Assembly: GCF_039566955.1 (NCBI RefSeq)
Contig: NZ_CP154796.1
Location: 1 to 64,000, forward strand
Source of the DNA: Micromonospora sp. DSM 45708
Lineage (GTDB): Bacteria; Actinomycetota; Actinomycetes; Mycobacteriales; Micromonosporaceae
Reading direction: 5' to 3'
Length of the DNA: 64,000 nt
The translations under genes were made by a program, and so were the position numbers. Under the pieces are notes generated by a model. It made no database searches, was not told the origin of the DNA, and saw only the letters and a list, made by a program, of their open reading frames with translations. Below are positions 34,141-42,580 of this stretch, one piece after another. Numbering within the stretch: position 1 is the stretch's first letter; each line of letters starts with the position of its first letter.

Positions 34141-35304
34141 ATGCCCACCACCGGACTCACCGACCGGGCCCGCGACCAGATCGGCGGCGAACTGCGCAAC
34201 CTCGCCTCCGCGATCGGCGAACGTGCCGTGCAGGTGGTGACCGAGCGGGTCACCGGCGCCACCGGGCGGCTCAGCGAGTACGCGAAGCAGGGCGGTGGCC
34301 CCGGCCTGGTCGCCGCGGCCACCGGCGCGCAGAAGCTCGCCGACGGCCACTCCCCGCTGAAGGCCATGTTCCATGCCGGCCTGGCCGGCGGTAAGGAGAA
34401 GCTGATGTCGGCGTTCGGCGGCGGCAAGGGTGGCAAGGGCGGCGGCAAGAAGCTCAAGGTCACCAACATCGTCGAGACCATCGAGGTCGGCGTGCCGGTC
34501 CGGGTCGCGTACAACCAGTGGACCACCTTCGGCGACTTCCCGAGCTTCATGAAGAAGGTCGAGCAGGCCGACAACGACTCCGACGAGAAAATGACCTGGA
34601 AGGCGCAGGTTCTCTGGTCGCACCGCACCTGGGAGTCGACGATCGTCCGGCAGATCCCGGACCGGCTCATCCACTGGCGGTCCAAGGGCGAGAAGGGTTC
34701 GGTCGACGGCACGGTCAGCTTCCACGAGGTCGGCCCGGAGCTGACCCGCATCCTGGTCGTGCTGGAGTACCACCCGCAGGGCCTCTTCGAGCACACCGGC
34801 AACCTGTGGCGGGCCCAGGGCCGCCGGGTCCGGCTGGAGCTGAAGCACTTCGTCCGGCACGTGATGACCGAGACCGTGCTCGACCCGGACTCCGTCGAGG
34901 GCTGGCGCGGCGAGATCCAGGACTCCCAGGTGGTCAAGGACCACGAGACCGCACTCCGCGAGGAGCAGGAGGGCGGCGAGCAGCCGGAGCCGGGCCGCGG
35001 CCCGGAGGAGCGGGCCGAGGAGGAGCGCCGGCCCGCCGAGCGTGGTCGTCGCCGTCCGCCGCAGCGCCGTCGCCCGGTCGAGGAGGAGGAGTACGACGAC
35101 TACGACGCCGGCGACGACTTCGACGACGAGGAGTACGACGAGGAGCCGGCGGAGGAACAGCCGCCGCCGCGCCGCCGGCAGCCGGAGCGGGCCCGCCGCC
35201 CGCAGCGCGAGGAGCGGGAACCGCGCGAGGAGCGGGCCCGACGTGCTCCCGAGGCGCCCCGCCGGCCGGTCGTCCGGCGTCGCCGTGAGGAGCGTGGCGA
35301 ATGA
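34141..35304 (+). CDS. gvpZ: Gas-vesicle-cluster SRPBCC (START-like) protein GvpZ
   Basis: 387 residues. The first ~100 are helical with a Gly/Lys-rich linker. Residues ~105-250 are an SRPBCC/polyketide-cyclase-like domain (VTNIVETIEVGVPVRVAYNQWTTFGDFPSFM). The C terminus (~265-387) is highly charged, mixing Arg/Glu blocks with acidic YDDYDAGDDFDDEEYDEE. In Streptomyces clusters the matching gene is gvpZ. Ligand and role are unknown. ATG 34141 or GTG 34135 could be used; the latter overlaps the gvpY stop. Confidence 0.75.
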   Translation: MPTTGLTDRARDQIGGELRNLASAIGERAVQVVTERVTGATGRLSEYAKQGGGPGLVAAATGAQKLADGHSPLKAMFHAGLAGGKEKLMSAFGGGKGGKGGGKKLKVTNIVETIEVGVPVRVAYNQWTTFGDFPSFMKKVEQADNDSDEKMTWKAQVLWSHRTWESTIVRQIPDRLIHWRSKGEKGSVDGTVSFHEVGPELTRILVVLEYHPQGLFEHTGNLWRAQGRRVRLELKHFVRHVMTETVLDPDSVEGWRGEIQDSQVVKDHETALREEQEGGEQPEPGRGPEERAEEERRPAERGRRRPPQRRRPVEEEEYDDYDAGDDFDDEEYDEEPAEEQPPPRRRQPERARRPQREEREPREERARRAPEAPRRPVVRRRREERGE

Positions 35305-35711
35305 GCGTGGCGACGGCCGACCGGCCGGGCAGCGCGCTGGAACGCACCGCCGGCGGCGCGGGGGGCGCGCTCGCCGACGTGGTGGAGACCGTGCTGGACA
35401 AGGGCGTGGTGATCGACGCCCAGGTGTCGATCGCCGTGGTCGGGATCCAGCTCCTGGAGATCGACGCCCGGGTGGTGATCTCCAGCATCGAGACGTACCT
35501 GCGGTTCGCCGACACGGTCGACCGGATGAACATCGTGCCGAAGGACCAGAAGACGCTGCCCGACCTGGTCGACGGCGTCGCCGGTGCGGTCGGCGGTGCG
35601 GTCGGTGGGGTCGGCGAGGCGGCCCGGGGGATCGGCGGCGCGGTGGTGGACGCGCCGCGCGACCGCGAGGTCGGGCGGGACCGGCCGCGCCGGCGGGACG
35701 GGGAGCGCTGA
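35301..35711 (+). CDS. gvpA: Gas vesicle structural protein GvpA (actinobacterial, extended)
   Basis: 136 residues. Residues ~25-75 are the GvpA core: LADVVETVLDKGVVIDAQVSIAVVGIQLL and DARVVISSIETYLRFADTV, the two beta strands and helices that build the vesicle wall. The N- and C-terminal extensions (Gly/Ala-rich and Arg-rich) are usual in actinobacterial GvpA. Of the three GvpA-family proteins in this operon it is closest to the wall protein; the others are GvpJ and GvpS. The start overlaps the gvpZ stop (ATGA). Confidence 0.85.
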   Translation: MSVATADRPGSALERTAGGAGGALADVVETVLDKGVVIDAQVSIAVVGIQLLEIDARVVISSIETYLRFADTVDRMNIVPKDQKTLPDLVDGVAGAVGGAVGGVGEAARGIGGAVVDAPRDREVGRDRPRRRDGER

Positions 35712-35712
35712 G

Positions 35713-36468
35713 ATGGGCCGGGACAGCGGGCTGTTCATCTACGGCATCGTGCCGTCCGACGTGGAGCCGACCCCCGACGCCGAGGGGGTCGGCTCCCCGC
35801 CCGGCGAGGTGAGCGCCGTCCGGCACGGCGAACTGGCCGCGCTGGTCAGCGAGGTGGGGCTGGACGAGCCGCTGGGCCGGCCCACCGACCTGACCGCGTA
35901 CGAGCGGCTGCTGGACGGCACGGCGGAGGTCGCGCCGGTGCTGCCGGTGCGGTTCGGCACGGTGGTGACCGGCGAGGACGCGGTCGCGGACCTGCTCGAC
36001 GCGCACCACGACCGGTTCGCCGCGGCGCTCGACGAGTTCGAGGACCGGGTGCAGTACACCGTGCACGGCCGCTTCGACGAGCCGGAGTTCATCGGCGGGA
36101 TGCTGGCCGGCAACCGCGACGCCGCCGCGCTCGCCGACCAGGTGCGCGGCCGGCCGGAGGCACAGAGCCGGGAGCAGCGCATCCGGCTCGGCGAGATGAT
36201 CAGCCAGGCGGTCGAGCTGCGCCGGGAGTCCGAGAGCCGCGACCTGATCGACGCGGTGGGCCGGTACGCGGAGGCGGACGCGGTCCGCCCGCCGAGTCAC
36301 GAGATGGACGCCGTGCGCGTCGCCTTCCTGGTCGCGGGCGGCCACGAGGACGCGTTCATCCGGGCGGTGGAGGACTTCGCCGAGCAGCGTCGGGAGCTGA
36401 TCCGGATGCGCCTGATCGGCCCGTTGGCGCCGTACGACTTCGTGAGCGCACACCAACTGGTGGAGTGA
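35713..36468 (+). CDS. gvpF: Gas vesicle protein GvpF (GvpF/L family)
   Basis: 251 residues. GLFIYGIVPSDV at the N terminus, APVLPVRFGTVV mid-protein, and LIGPLAPYDFV at the C terminus are the standard GvpF/L landmarks. GvpF binds GvpA and helps nucleate vesicles in other organisms. The gene starts 1 base after the gvpA stop. A second family member, GvpL, is encoded downstream at 37478. Confidence 0.87.
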   Translation: MGRDSGLFIYGIVPSDVEPTPDAEGVGSPPGEVSAVRHGELAALVSEVGLDEPLGRPTDLTAYERLLDGTAEVAPVLPVRFGTVVTGEDAVADLLDAHHDRFAAALDEFEDRVQYTVHGRFDEPEFIGGMLAGNRDAAALADQVRGRPEAQSREQRIRLGEMISQAVELRRESESRDLIDAVGRYAEADAVRPPSHEMDAVRVAFLVAGGHEDAFIRAVEDFAEQRRELIRMRLIGPLAPYDFVSAHQLVE

Positions 36469-36471
36469 ACC

Positions 36472-36810
36472 GTGGACATCCTGTGGACGCTGCTCACGCT
36501 GCCGTACGCGCCGGTGCGCGGGCTCACCGCGATCGTCAAGGTGGTCGCCCGGGAGGCGGAGTCGCAGCAGCACAACCCGGTCACCGTCCGGCGGGAGCTG
36601 GAGGAGCTGGACCGGGCCGCCGCCGCCGGCGAGATCACGCCGGAGGAACGGGACCGGGGGCAGCAGCAGGTGCTGGAGCGGTTGACCGGGCCGGCTGCCG
36701 GCCGTACCCCGGCTCGGCGCGACGGTGCGGCGCGGCGGCCGGCGGCCGGCCGGCGGCCGACCACCGATCGCGGCGGTGGGCCGCGCCGGCCACGAGGGGG
36801 ACCACGATGA
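36472..36810 (+). CDS. gvpG: Gas vesicle protein GvpG
   Basis: 112 residues. MDILWTLLTLPYAPVRGL is the typical GvpG start, followed by a helical segment (VRRELEELDRAAAAGEITPEE). The Arg/Pro-rich tail is longer than in many GvpG proteins (80-90). GvpG is an accessory factor of vesicle assembly. GTG 36472 is 3 bases after the gvpF stop; its stop overlaps the gvpO start (ATGA). Confidence 0.82.
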   Translation: MDILWTLLTLPYAPVRGLTAIVKVVAREAESQQHNPVTVRRELEELDRAAAAGEITPEERDRGQQQVLERLTGPAAGRTPARRDGAARRPAAGRRPTTDRGGGPRRPRGGPR

Positions 36811-37124
36811 CGTCGGCGCGGGCCCGGGACGACCGGGAGCGGTACCTCGACGAGGACGACGAGGACGCGGTCGGCACCGCCGAGGCGGCCCGCGAGGGGC
36901 TGCGTCAGGTGGTGGCGCTGACCGGCAAGGACGCGCTCGGGATCACCTCGATCCAACCCGCCGACTACGGCTGGCTGGTCGGGGTGGAGGTGGTCGAGGA
37001 CCATCGCATCCCGACGTCGACCGACCTGCTCGGGCTCTACGAGGTCGAGCTGGACATGACCGGCAGCCTGCTCGGCTACCGGCGGACGCGCCGCTACCAG
37101 CGCGGCAAGGGCGACGGGGGCTGA
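36807..37124 (+). CDS. gvpO: Gas vesicle protein GvpO
   Basis: 105 residues: an acidic N terminus (YLDEDDEDAV), then the GvpO core (TGKDALGITSIQPADYGWLVGVEVVEDHRIP, LLGLYEVELD, GYRRTRRYQRG). GvpO is required for vesicle formation in haloarchaea and is the first gene in the Streptomyces clusters. Here it sits between gvpG and gvpJ. The start overlaps the gvpG stop. Confidence 0.85.
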   Translation: MTSARARDDRERYLDEDDEDAVGTAEAAREGLRQVVALTGKDALGITSIQPADYGWLVGVEVVEDHRIPTSTDLLGLYEVELDMTGSLLGYRRTRRYQRGKGDGG

Positions 37125-37125
37125 C

Positions 37126-37485
37126 ATGAGCACGGCACGGGAGCCCTCGGTGGTGCAGAACTCCGGCCAGGTGCTGCCGGCCGGCCACGAGCCGGCGAAC
37201 CTCGGCGACATCCTGGAACGGGTCCTCGACCGGGGCATCGTCATCGCCGGTGACATCCGGGTCAGTCTGCTCGACATCGAGCTGCTGACGTTGAAACTGC
37301 GGCTGGTCATCGCCTCGGTGGACACCGCCCGGCAGATCGGCATCGACTGGTGGGAGCACGATCCGTGGCTCAGCTCCCGGGCCCGCCCGCCGGTCGAGCC
37401 GGGTCCGCGCGACCCGGAGGAGGTCGAGGCGTCCCGCCGGCCGCGCGTCGCCGCCCGGGCCGCGAGGAGGGACCGTGATGAGTGA
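37126..37485 (+). CDS. gvpJ: Gas vesicle protein GvpJ (GvpA-family minor protein)
   Basis: 119 residues. NLGDILERVLDRGIVIAGDIRVSLLDIELLTLKLRL is GvpA-like, but IAGDI, LTLKLRL and the DWWEHDPWLSS end mark the GvpJ/M branch. Its C-terminal tail is Arg/Pro-rich. GvpJ proteins are minor wall or tip components. It lies 1 base after the gvpO stop and overlaps gvpL by 8 bases. Confidence 0.83.
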   Translation: MSTAREPSVVQNSGQVLPAGHEPANLGDILERVLDRGIVIAGDIRVSLLDIELLTLKLRLVIASVDTARQIGIDWWEHDPWLSSRARPPVEPGPRDPEEVEASRRPRVAARAARRDRDE

Positions 37486-38263
37486 GCCGGACGCCGGGAC
37501 CGCGGTCTGGCTGCACGGTGTGGTCGCGGACGGGAGCGGTCCGACCGACCTGACGGGCATCGCCGGTACGCCGGTGCGCGTGGTGCCCGGGGCCGGTCTG
37601 GCCGCCGTGGTCAGCGACGTGCCACTGCGCGAGTACGGCGAAACCGCGCTGCGCCGCAACCTGGAGGATCTGGCCTGGCTGGAACGGGCCGCCCGGGCGC
37701 ACCACGCGGTGGTGGACGCGCTGGCCCGCGCCGGGGCGGTGGTGCCGGCCCGGCTCGCCACCGTGCACCGCGACGACGCCCGGGTGGCCGGCGTGCTGGC
37801 CGAGCGGCGCGACGAACTGTCCGGCACGCTGGCCCGGCTCGCCGACCGCACCGAGTGGGGCGTCAAGGGGTACGTGGTGCCCGGCGCCCTGCCGAGCGTC
37901 GAGGCGCCCGCCGGTGGTGGCGGCGCCGGGGCCGCCTACCTGCGTCGGCGCCGGGCCCAGCTCAACGCGCGGGAGCTGGGGCAGCAGGCCGCCGCCGATG
38001 CGGCTGCCGCCGTGCACGCCGCGCTCGCCGGGTTGGCGGTGGCCGCCCACCGGCACGCCCCGCAGGACCGGCGGCTCTCCGGCGCGGCGACCGCCATGGT
38101 GCTCAACGGCGCGTACCTGATCGACCGGGACCGGTGGCCCGACTTCGCCGCGTCCGCCCGTCGGTTGGCCGACGAGCACCCAGCGGTACGCCTGGAGCTG
38201 ACCGGCCCGTGGCCGCCGTACTCCTTCGTGGCGGAACCGGAGGCGGCGCCGGCATGGGCGTGA
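37478..38263 (+). CDS. gvpL: Gas vesicle protein GvpL (GvpF/L family)
   Basis: 261 residues. The second GvpF/L protein: AVWLHGVVAD near the start, ALARAGAVVPARLATV mid-protein, TEWGVKGYVVP, and LTGPWPPYSF at the end. Less close to GvpF in the RFGT loop, which here reads RLATV. ATG 37478 is chosen over GTG 37475 because GGAGG lies 7 bases before it. It probably acts in the accessory complex with GvpF and GvpJ. Confidence 0.83.
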   Translation: MSEPDAGTAVWLHGVVADGSGPTDLTGIAGTPVRVVPGAGLAAVVSDVPLREYGETALRRNLEDLAWLERAARAHHAVVDALARAGAVVPARLATVHRDDARVAGVLAERRDELSGTLARLADRTEWGVKGYVVPGALPSVEAPAGGGGAGAAYLRRRRAQLNARELGQQAAADAAAAVHAALAGLAVAAHRHAPQDRRLSGAATAMVLNGAYLIDRDRWPDFAASARRLADEHPAVRLELTGPWPPYSFVAEPEAAPAWA

Positions 38264-38493
38264 CCACGCTCGCGCCCAGCGCGGCAGACGACCCCGGCTA
38301 CCGGACGGTGGCCCTGGTCGACCTGCTCGACCGGGTGCTCGCCGCCGGCGTGGTGGTCAGCGGCGACATCACGCTGGCCATCGCCGACGTCGACCTGGTG
38401 CGGATCTCGCTGCGCGCGCTGATCGCGTCCGTCGGTGCGCTCGCCCCGCCGACCGACCCGGTCGCCCCGCCCGCGCCGGTGGGGTCGTCGTGA
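38254..38493 (+). CDS. gvpS: Gas vesicle protein GvpS (short GvpA-family protein)
   Basis: 79 residues. VALVDLLDRVLAAGVVVSGDITLAIADVDLVRISLRALIASV is the GvpS version of the GvpA core: ADVDLVxISLRALI is diagnostic as I know it. The C terminus is Pro/Val-rich. It overlaps gvpL by 10 bases. A repeated GTCGTGACCGGCC follows the gene before gvpK. Confidence 0.8.
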   Translation: MGVTTLAPSAADDPGYRTVALVDLLDRVLAAGVVVSGDITLAIADVDLVRISLRALIASVGALAPPTDPVAPPAPVGSS

Positions 38494-38573
38494 CCGGCCG
38501 TCGCGGTGACGGGGCGGGGCGTCGTGACCGGCCCGGCCGAGCGGGCGGCGGTGGCGCGTCGTGACCGGCCGGG
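38484..38573 (+). repeat. Three copies of GTCGTGACCGGCC at the gvpS-gvpK junction
   Basis: The 13-mer occurs at about 38486, 38520 and 38558. Each copy holds a GTG and a TGA overlap of the sort used at gene joints here. This looks like slippage or duplication around the gvpK start; the last copy supplies the start codon of gvpK. Confidence 0.55.
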
Positions 38574-38914
38574 ACGAGGCGGCCGAGCTGGCGGCGGCGC
38601 TCGGCGAGCCGCAGTGGCGGGCGCCCCGGGTCCAGCCGCTGGACCGCCGGCTCGCCGTCGACCAGGACTCGGTCGAGCGCGGCCTGGCCAGCCTGGTGCT
38701 CACCGTCGTCGAACTGCTCCGCCAGCTCATGGAACGGCAGGCGCTGCGCCGGGTCGACCTCGGTGACCTCACCGACGAGCAGGTCGAGCGGATCGGCACC
38801 ACCCTGATGGCGCTGGAGGAGCAGATGACCCAGCTCCGCGCGTACTTCGGCCTGTCCCCCGAGGACCTCAACCTGGACCTGGGCCCCCTGGGTCCCCTCC
38901 TCCCCACCGACTGA
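38561..38914 (+). CDS. gvpK: Gas vesicle protein GvpK
   Basis: 117 residues. QDSVERGLASLVLTVVELLRQLMERQALRRVD and GLSPEDLNLDLGPLGPLL are standard GvpK landmarks. It is an accessory assembly protein and the last gene of the operon, as in Streptomyces. The GTG start at 38561 lies in the last copy of a short repeat, 67 bases after gvpS. It converges on the CDC48-like gene 16 bp away. Confidence 0.86.
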   Translation: MTGRDEAAELAAALGEPQWRAPRVQPLDRRLAVDQDSVERGLASLVLTVVELLRQLMERQALRRVDLGDLTDEQVERIGTTLMALEEQMTQLRAYFGLSPEDLNLDLGPLGPLLPTD

Positions 38915-38930
38915 TCCCACCCCCGGGGGG

Positions 38931-41246
38931 TCAGCGGCGGGTCTGGGCGTAGGACTCCAGGTGGGCCAGTTGGGTGGGGTCCAGGGAGGGGCGGACGCGG
39001 GCGCGGGCCGACTCCACGTGGGACGCCGTCACGGTGGTGGCGGTCAGGGACTCGCGCATCGCGGCCAGCGCCGCCTCCCGTATCAGCGCGGCGCAGTCGG
39101 CGGCGGAGAAGCCGGCCAGCTCCGCGCCGAGCGCGTCGAGGTCCACGTCCGGCGCGAGCGGGACGTCCCGGGCCGTGGCCCGGAGGATCTCCGCGCGGGC
39201 CGACCCGTCCGGCGGCGGCACGTAGACCAGGCGCTCCAGCCGGCCGGGGCGCAGCAGCGCCGGATCGACCAGCTCCGGCCGGTTCGTCGCGCCGACCACC
39301 ACCACGTTGCGCAGCGCCTCCACCCCGTCCAGCTCGGTGAGCAACGCCGCCACCACCCGGTCGGTCGTACCGCCGTCGGTGGCCTGACCGCGTACCGGCG
39401 CGAGCGCGTCCACCTCGTCCAGGAACAGCAGGGTGGGTGCCGCCTCGCGGGCCCGACGGAACAGCTCACGGACGGCGCGTTCGCTCTCGCCCACCCACTT
39501 GGAGAGCAGCTCCGCGCCCTTCACCGACAGCACGTTCGCCCGCCCCGAGCCGGCCAGCGCGGTGACCAGGTAGGTCTTGCCGCAGCCGGGCGGACCGTAG
39601 AGCAGCACCCCGCGCGGCGGCGTCACGCCCAGCCGGGCGAACGTGTCCGGATAGGTCAGCGGCCAGAGCACCGACTCGGTCAACGTCTGCTTCACCTCGT
39701 GCAGGCCGCCGACGTCGTCGAGCGTCACCGAGGCCAGCTCCAGCGTGGACGCGGCCATGGTGGTGGCCCGGACCACCTCCCGCGCGGCGAGGAAGTCGGC
39801 CATCGCCACGGTCGGCGTCTCGGCCGTCTTCTGCCGCAGCGCCGCCCGCACCCCGGCCTCCCGCACCAGCGCGGCGAGGTCCGCGGCGACGAAACCGGGG
39901 GCACGCGCCGCCACCTCGTCCAGCCGGACGTCACCGGCCAGCGGCACCTGCCGGGTCAGCACGGTCAACTGCTCCCGGCGCAGCGCCGGATCGGGCAGCG
40001 GCACGGTGATCCGCAGCGCCAACAGGTCCGGCCCGCGTAACGCCGGGTCCACCGCCTCGGGGCGGCCGGTGGTGCAGACCACCGCCGCGCCGGCCCGTAC
40101 CGTCTCGGCGACCACCTGGCGGAACACGGTGGCCAGCGGGCCCGGGTCGTCGGCCGGGGCGAGCGCCTCCACGTCGGTGACCAGCAGCACGGCCGGCCCG
40201 CCCGCGCGTACCGCCTCGGCCGCCTCCCGCAGCCGGCGGGCCGCCGCGTCGTTCGACAGCGCGGCCAGTTCCGGTGCCCACAGCGGGCGGACCCGGGCAC
40301 CGACCCGGGCCGCGACGGCACGGACCAGCGACGACTTGCCCGAGCCGGCAGGACCCTCGACCAGCACCCCGAGCGCGACCGTGGTGCCCAGCCGACCGAG
40401 CACCTCGCGGTGGTGGAAGCCCAGGTCCAGCAGCTCGGTCAGCTCCTCGGCCTGGGCGCGCAGGCCGGGCAGCTCGTCCACGTCGGGCGCGTCCTCGGGC
40501 CCGAGCAGGCCGTCGCCCCCGGCCGTCGTCGAGCCGGTCGGCCCGGCGGACCCCGAGCCGCCCGAGTCGCCCGACCCGCCCGACCCGCCCGACCCGGCGG
40601 ACCCGCCCGAGCCGCCCGAACCGGCCGAGCCGTAGGGGCCGCCCGAACCGGCCGGACCGGGGCCGTGGGTGGCCGGGCCGTGTTCCCAGGCCACCACCGT
40701 GTCCATGGTGACCAGCGCGCCGGTGGCCGGCTCGGCCGCCACCACGCTGAGCAGCGTGCTCGTCCAGGCGTACCCGACGGAGCTGGCGAGGCTGCGTCGC
40801 GCGGCCTCGACCAGGCCGCGCACGGCGGCGTCCGGGAGCACGTCCTGGGGCAGCAGCGAGACGTCGTCGCCGGCGGTGACCACCTTGCCCAGCAACGCGA
40901 GCCGCAGCATCTCCGGGGGGACCGCGGCCGTCACCGCGACCGGCCCGGCCAGCGTGACGCGGCCCGCCGGGGCGCAGGGCAACGGGCTCACCGTGACCTG
41001 GCCGCCGGCCCGCAGGCCGAGGTTGCCGAGCAGCAGGTCGTCGGCGTACAGCAGGGCGCTGCTGGTGCCCGGGTCGGCGGCGGCGGCGATGCCGGCGGTC
41101 ACCCGGCGGCCGGTCAGCCGCACCGGGTCGCCGGGCCGCAGCGCCAACGCGGTCAGCACCTCGGGGTGGAGGCGTACGACGCCGCGACGGGCGTCCAGCG
41201 CGGCCGGCCGCAGGCTCGCGGTCAGGGTCAGGTCGGGTTCCGCCAC
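38931..41246 (-). CDS. CDC48/VCP-like AAA+ ATPase with two AAA domains
   Basis: 771 residues from GTG 41246. An N-terminal double-psi barrel-like domain (~1-185) is joined by a Gly/Ser linker (~195-245, nearly all GSG repeats) to D1 (Walker A GPAGSGKSS at ~298-306) and D2 (Walker A GPPGCGKT at ~551-558; Walker B LLFLDEVDAL). D1 has LLVTDVEAL where the DE of Walker B should be, so D1 may bind but not hydrolyse ATP. Such proteins unfold or remodel substrates. It ends facing gvpK with 16 bp between. Any link to gas vesicles is only suggested by position. Starts further upstream (GTG 41273) are possible. Confidence 0.82.
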   Translation of the reverse strand: MAEPDLTLTASLRPAALDARRGVVRLHPEVLTALALRPGDPVRLTGRRVTAGIAAAADPGTSSALLYADDLLLGNLGLRAGGQVTVSPLPCAPAGRVTLAGPVAVTAAVPPEMLRLALLGKVVTAGDDVSLLPQDVLPDAAVRGLVEAARRSLASSVGYAWTSTLLSVVAAEPATGALVTMDTVVAWEHGPATHGPGPAGSGGPYGSAGSGGSGGSAGSGGSGGSGDSGGSGSAGPTGSTTAGGDGLLGPEDAPDVDELPGLRAQAEELTELLDLGFHHREVLGRLGTTVALGVLVEGPAGSGKSSLVRAVAARVGARVRPLWAPELAALSNDAAARRLREAAEAVRAGGPAVLLVTDVEALAPADDPGPLATVFRQVVAETVRAGAAVVCTTGRPEAVDPALRGPDLLALRITVPLPDPALRREQLTVLTRQVPLAGDVRLDEVAARAPGFVAADLAALVREAGVRAALRQKTAETPTVAMADFLAAREVVRATTMAASTLELASVTLDDVGGLHEVKQTLTESVLWPLTYPDTFARLGVTPPRGVLLYGPPGCGKTYLVTALAGSGRANVLSVKGAELLSKWVGESERAVRELFRRAREAAPTLLFLDEVDALAPVRGQATDGGTTDRVVAALLTELDGVEALRNVVVVGATNRPELVDPALLRPGRLERLVYVPPPDGSARAEILRATARDVPLAPDVDLDALGAELAGFSAADCAALIREAALAAMRESLTATTVTASHVESARARVRPSLDPTQLAHLESYAQTRR

Positions 41247-41285
41247 CCGCCGACAGTAGCCGCCGAACACCACGGCCCGTCGGGG

Positions 41286-41774
41286 TCAGCGCGGGCCCGG
41301 GTCGTCCAGGAGCGAGGGGTTCCGGCGGATCAGCTCGGCGAGCCGGGCCGCCGGGTCGGCCTCCCGCGGGTCGTGGCCGGGGGCGGCCACCGTCTTCACC
41401 GAAATCGGCCAGGCCGGCGGCGGCGTCGGCGCGGACGCCGGACCCACCGTCACCTCCGGCCCCGACCAGGAGACCCGCAACGGGTACGCCTGCACGCCCA
41501 CCTCCACCCGCAGCGTCACGGCGAGCCCGCGATGCGCGGCGACCACCCGCCGGACCGCCTCGGCGACCTCCTCGACCGGGTCCCGCCGCGGCGGTGCCGA
41601 GCCGCCCCGCAGCCGGTACGCGCCGTGCCCCGCCCGGTCCTCCGCCGGTTCGGCCCCGGCGGGCGTGCCCCGGTCGACCGCCTCGGCCGGCTCGCCGGGC
41701 AGCGGCACGCGTTGGCGCTGCGCCTCCTCGCGTCGGGCCAGCCGGGCCAGTGTCTCGTCCAGATCACCCCTCAT
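41286..41774 (-). CDS. Conservon-linked protein of unknown function
   Basis: 162 residues, no family recognised. MRGDLDETLARLARREEA starts an acidic helical part; residues ~70-105 (EEVAEAVRRVVAAHRGLAVTLRVEVGVQ) look like an alpha/beta fold; the end is Pro-rich. It is the last gene of the conservon operon, 44 bp after the GTPase gene, and probably works with the GTPase or sensor. ATG 41774 chosen. Confidence 0.55.
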   Translation of the reverse strand: MRGDLDETLARLARREEAQRQRVPLPGEPAEAVDRGTPAGAEPAEDRAGHGAYRLRGGSAPPRRDPVEEVAEAVRRVVAAHRGLAVTLRVEVGVQAYPLRVSWSGPEVTVGPASAPTPPPAWPISVKTVAAPGHDPREADPAARLAELIRRNPSLLDDPGPR

Positions 41775-41818
41775 CGTGTCCACCCCTTCGAAGAGCACGG
41801 ACCGAACCGGTGGGCGGT

Positions 41819-42580
41819 TCAGCGTTCCCGGGACCGGGTGGCCCGGTCCAGCGCCCGGTCCAGGACGACCAGCAGGGCGTCCCGTACGGAGAGCCGGTCC
41901 CGGGCGTCGAACTGCACCAGCGGCACGTGCTCGGCGATCGCCAGCGCCCAGCGGACCGACGGCAGGTCCAGTGCCAGCCGCCCGTCGAAGGCGTTGACGC
42001 CCACGGCGAACGGCAGCCCGGCCCGCTCGAAGAAGTCGATCGCCGGATAGCAGTCGTCGAGCCGGGCGCTGTCCACCACCACCAGCGCGCCGAGCGCGCC
42101 CCGGGCCAGGTCGTCCCACATGAAGCCGAACCGGGCCTGGCCGGGCGTACCGAAGAGGTAGAGCTTCAGGCTGCGGTCGATGGTCACGCAGCCGAAGTCC
42201 ATCGCCACCGTGGTGGTGGTCTTCCCGGCCACCCCGCCCGGGTCGTCGACGCCGATCCCGGCGGTGGTCATCTCCGCCTCGGTGGTCAGCGGCGCGATCT
42301 CGGAGATCGCGCCCACCGTGGTGGTCTTGCCGACGCCGAAGCCGCCGGCGATCAGGATCTTCACCGGGATCGGCGGGCGTGGCGCGGGCACCCGGCTGAC
42401 GATCGGGGCCGGCTCGCCGGGGCCACCTGGCGGCCGGTACGGCAGCGGCGGCCCGGCCGGCGGGGGCGGTGTGGCGCGGCCGATCAGCGGGGCGGGGTTG
42501 CCGTAGCGGGTGGGGACGTTGTTCGCGGACGGCCCGCCCGGGGCCGCCGCCCGCCATTCAGGAGATCGCACGAAGTCCAT
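41819..42580 (-). CDS. Conservon GTPase (CvnD-like, small GTP-binding protein)
   Basis: 253 residues. After a ~70-residue Pro-rich N terminus comes a small-GTPase domain: P-loop GGFGVGKTTT, switch-II FGTPGQARFGFMW (a DTPGQ-like form), and specificity text NAFDG in place of NKxD. These match the CvnD/MglA-like GTPases of actinobacterial conservons. It probably cycles between GTP and GDP at the membrane with the roadblock protein. The start ATG 42580 overlaps the DUF742 gene by 23 bases. Confidence 0.85.
   Translation of the reverse strand: MDFVRSPEWRAAAPGGPSANNVPTRYGNPAPLIGRATPPPPAGPPLPYRPPGGPGEPAPIVSRVPAPRPPIPVKILIAGGFGVGKTTTVGAISEIAPLTTEAEMTTAGIGVDDPGGVAGKTTTTVAMDFGCVTIDRSLKLYLFGTPGQARFGFMWDDLARGALGALVVVDSARLDDCYPAIDFFERAGLPFAVGVNAFDGRLALDLPSVRWALAIAEHVPLVQFDARDRLSVRDALLVVLDRALDRATRSRER

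Noticed and set aside
32452..36573. Very long minus-strand open frame (over 1,300 codons) across the gas-vesicle operon
   Set aside because: It is antisense to well-recognised gvp genes; high GC leaves the opposite frame open. Only its last 71 codons (from 32664) look like a real gene.
38919..38931. ACCCCCGGGGGGT as terminator after gvpK
   Set aside because: Palindromic but without room for a loop, so too weak to call.
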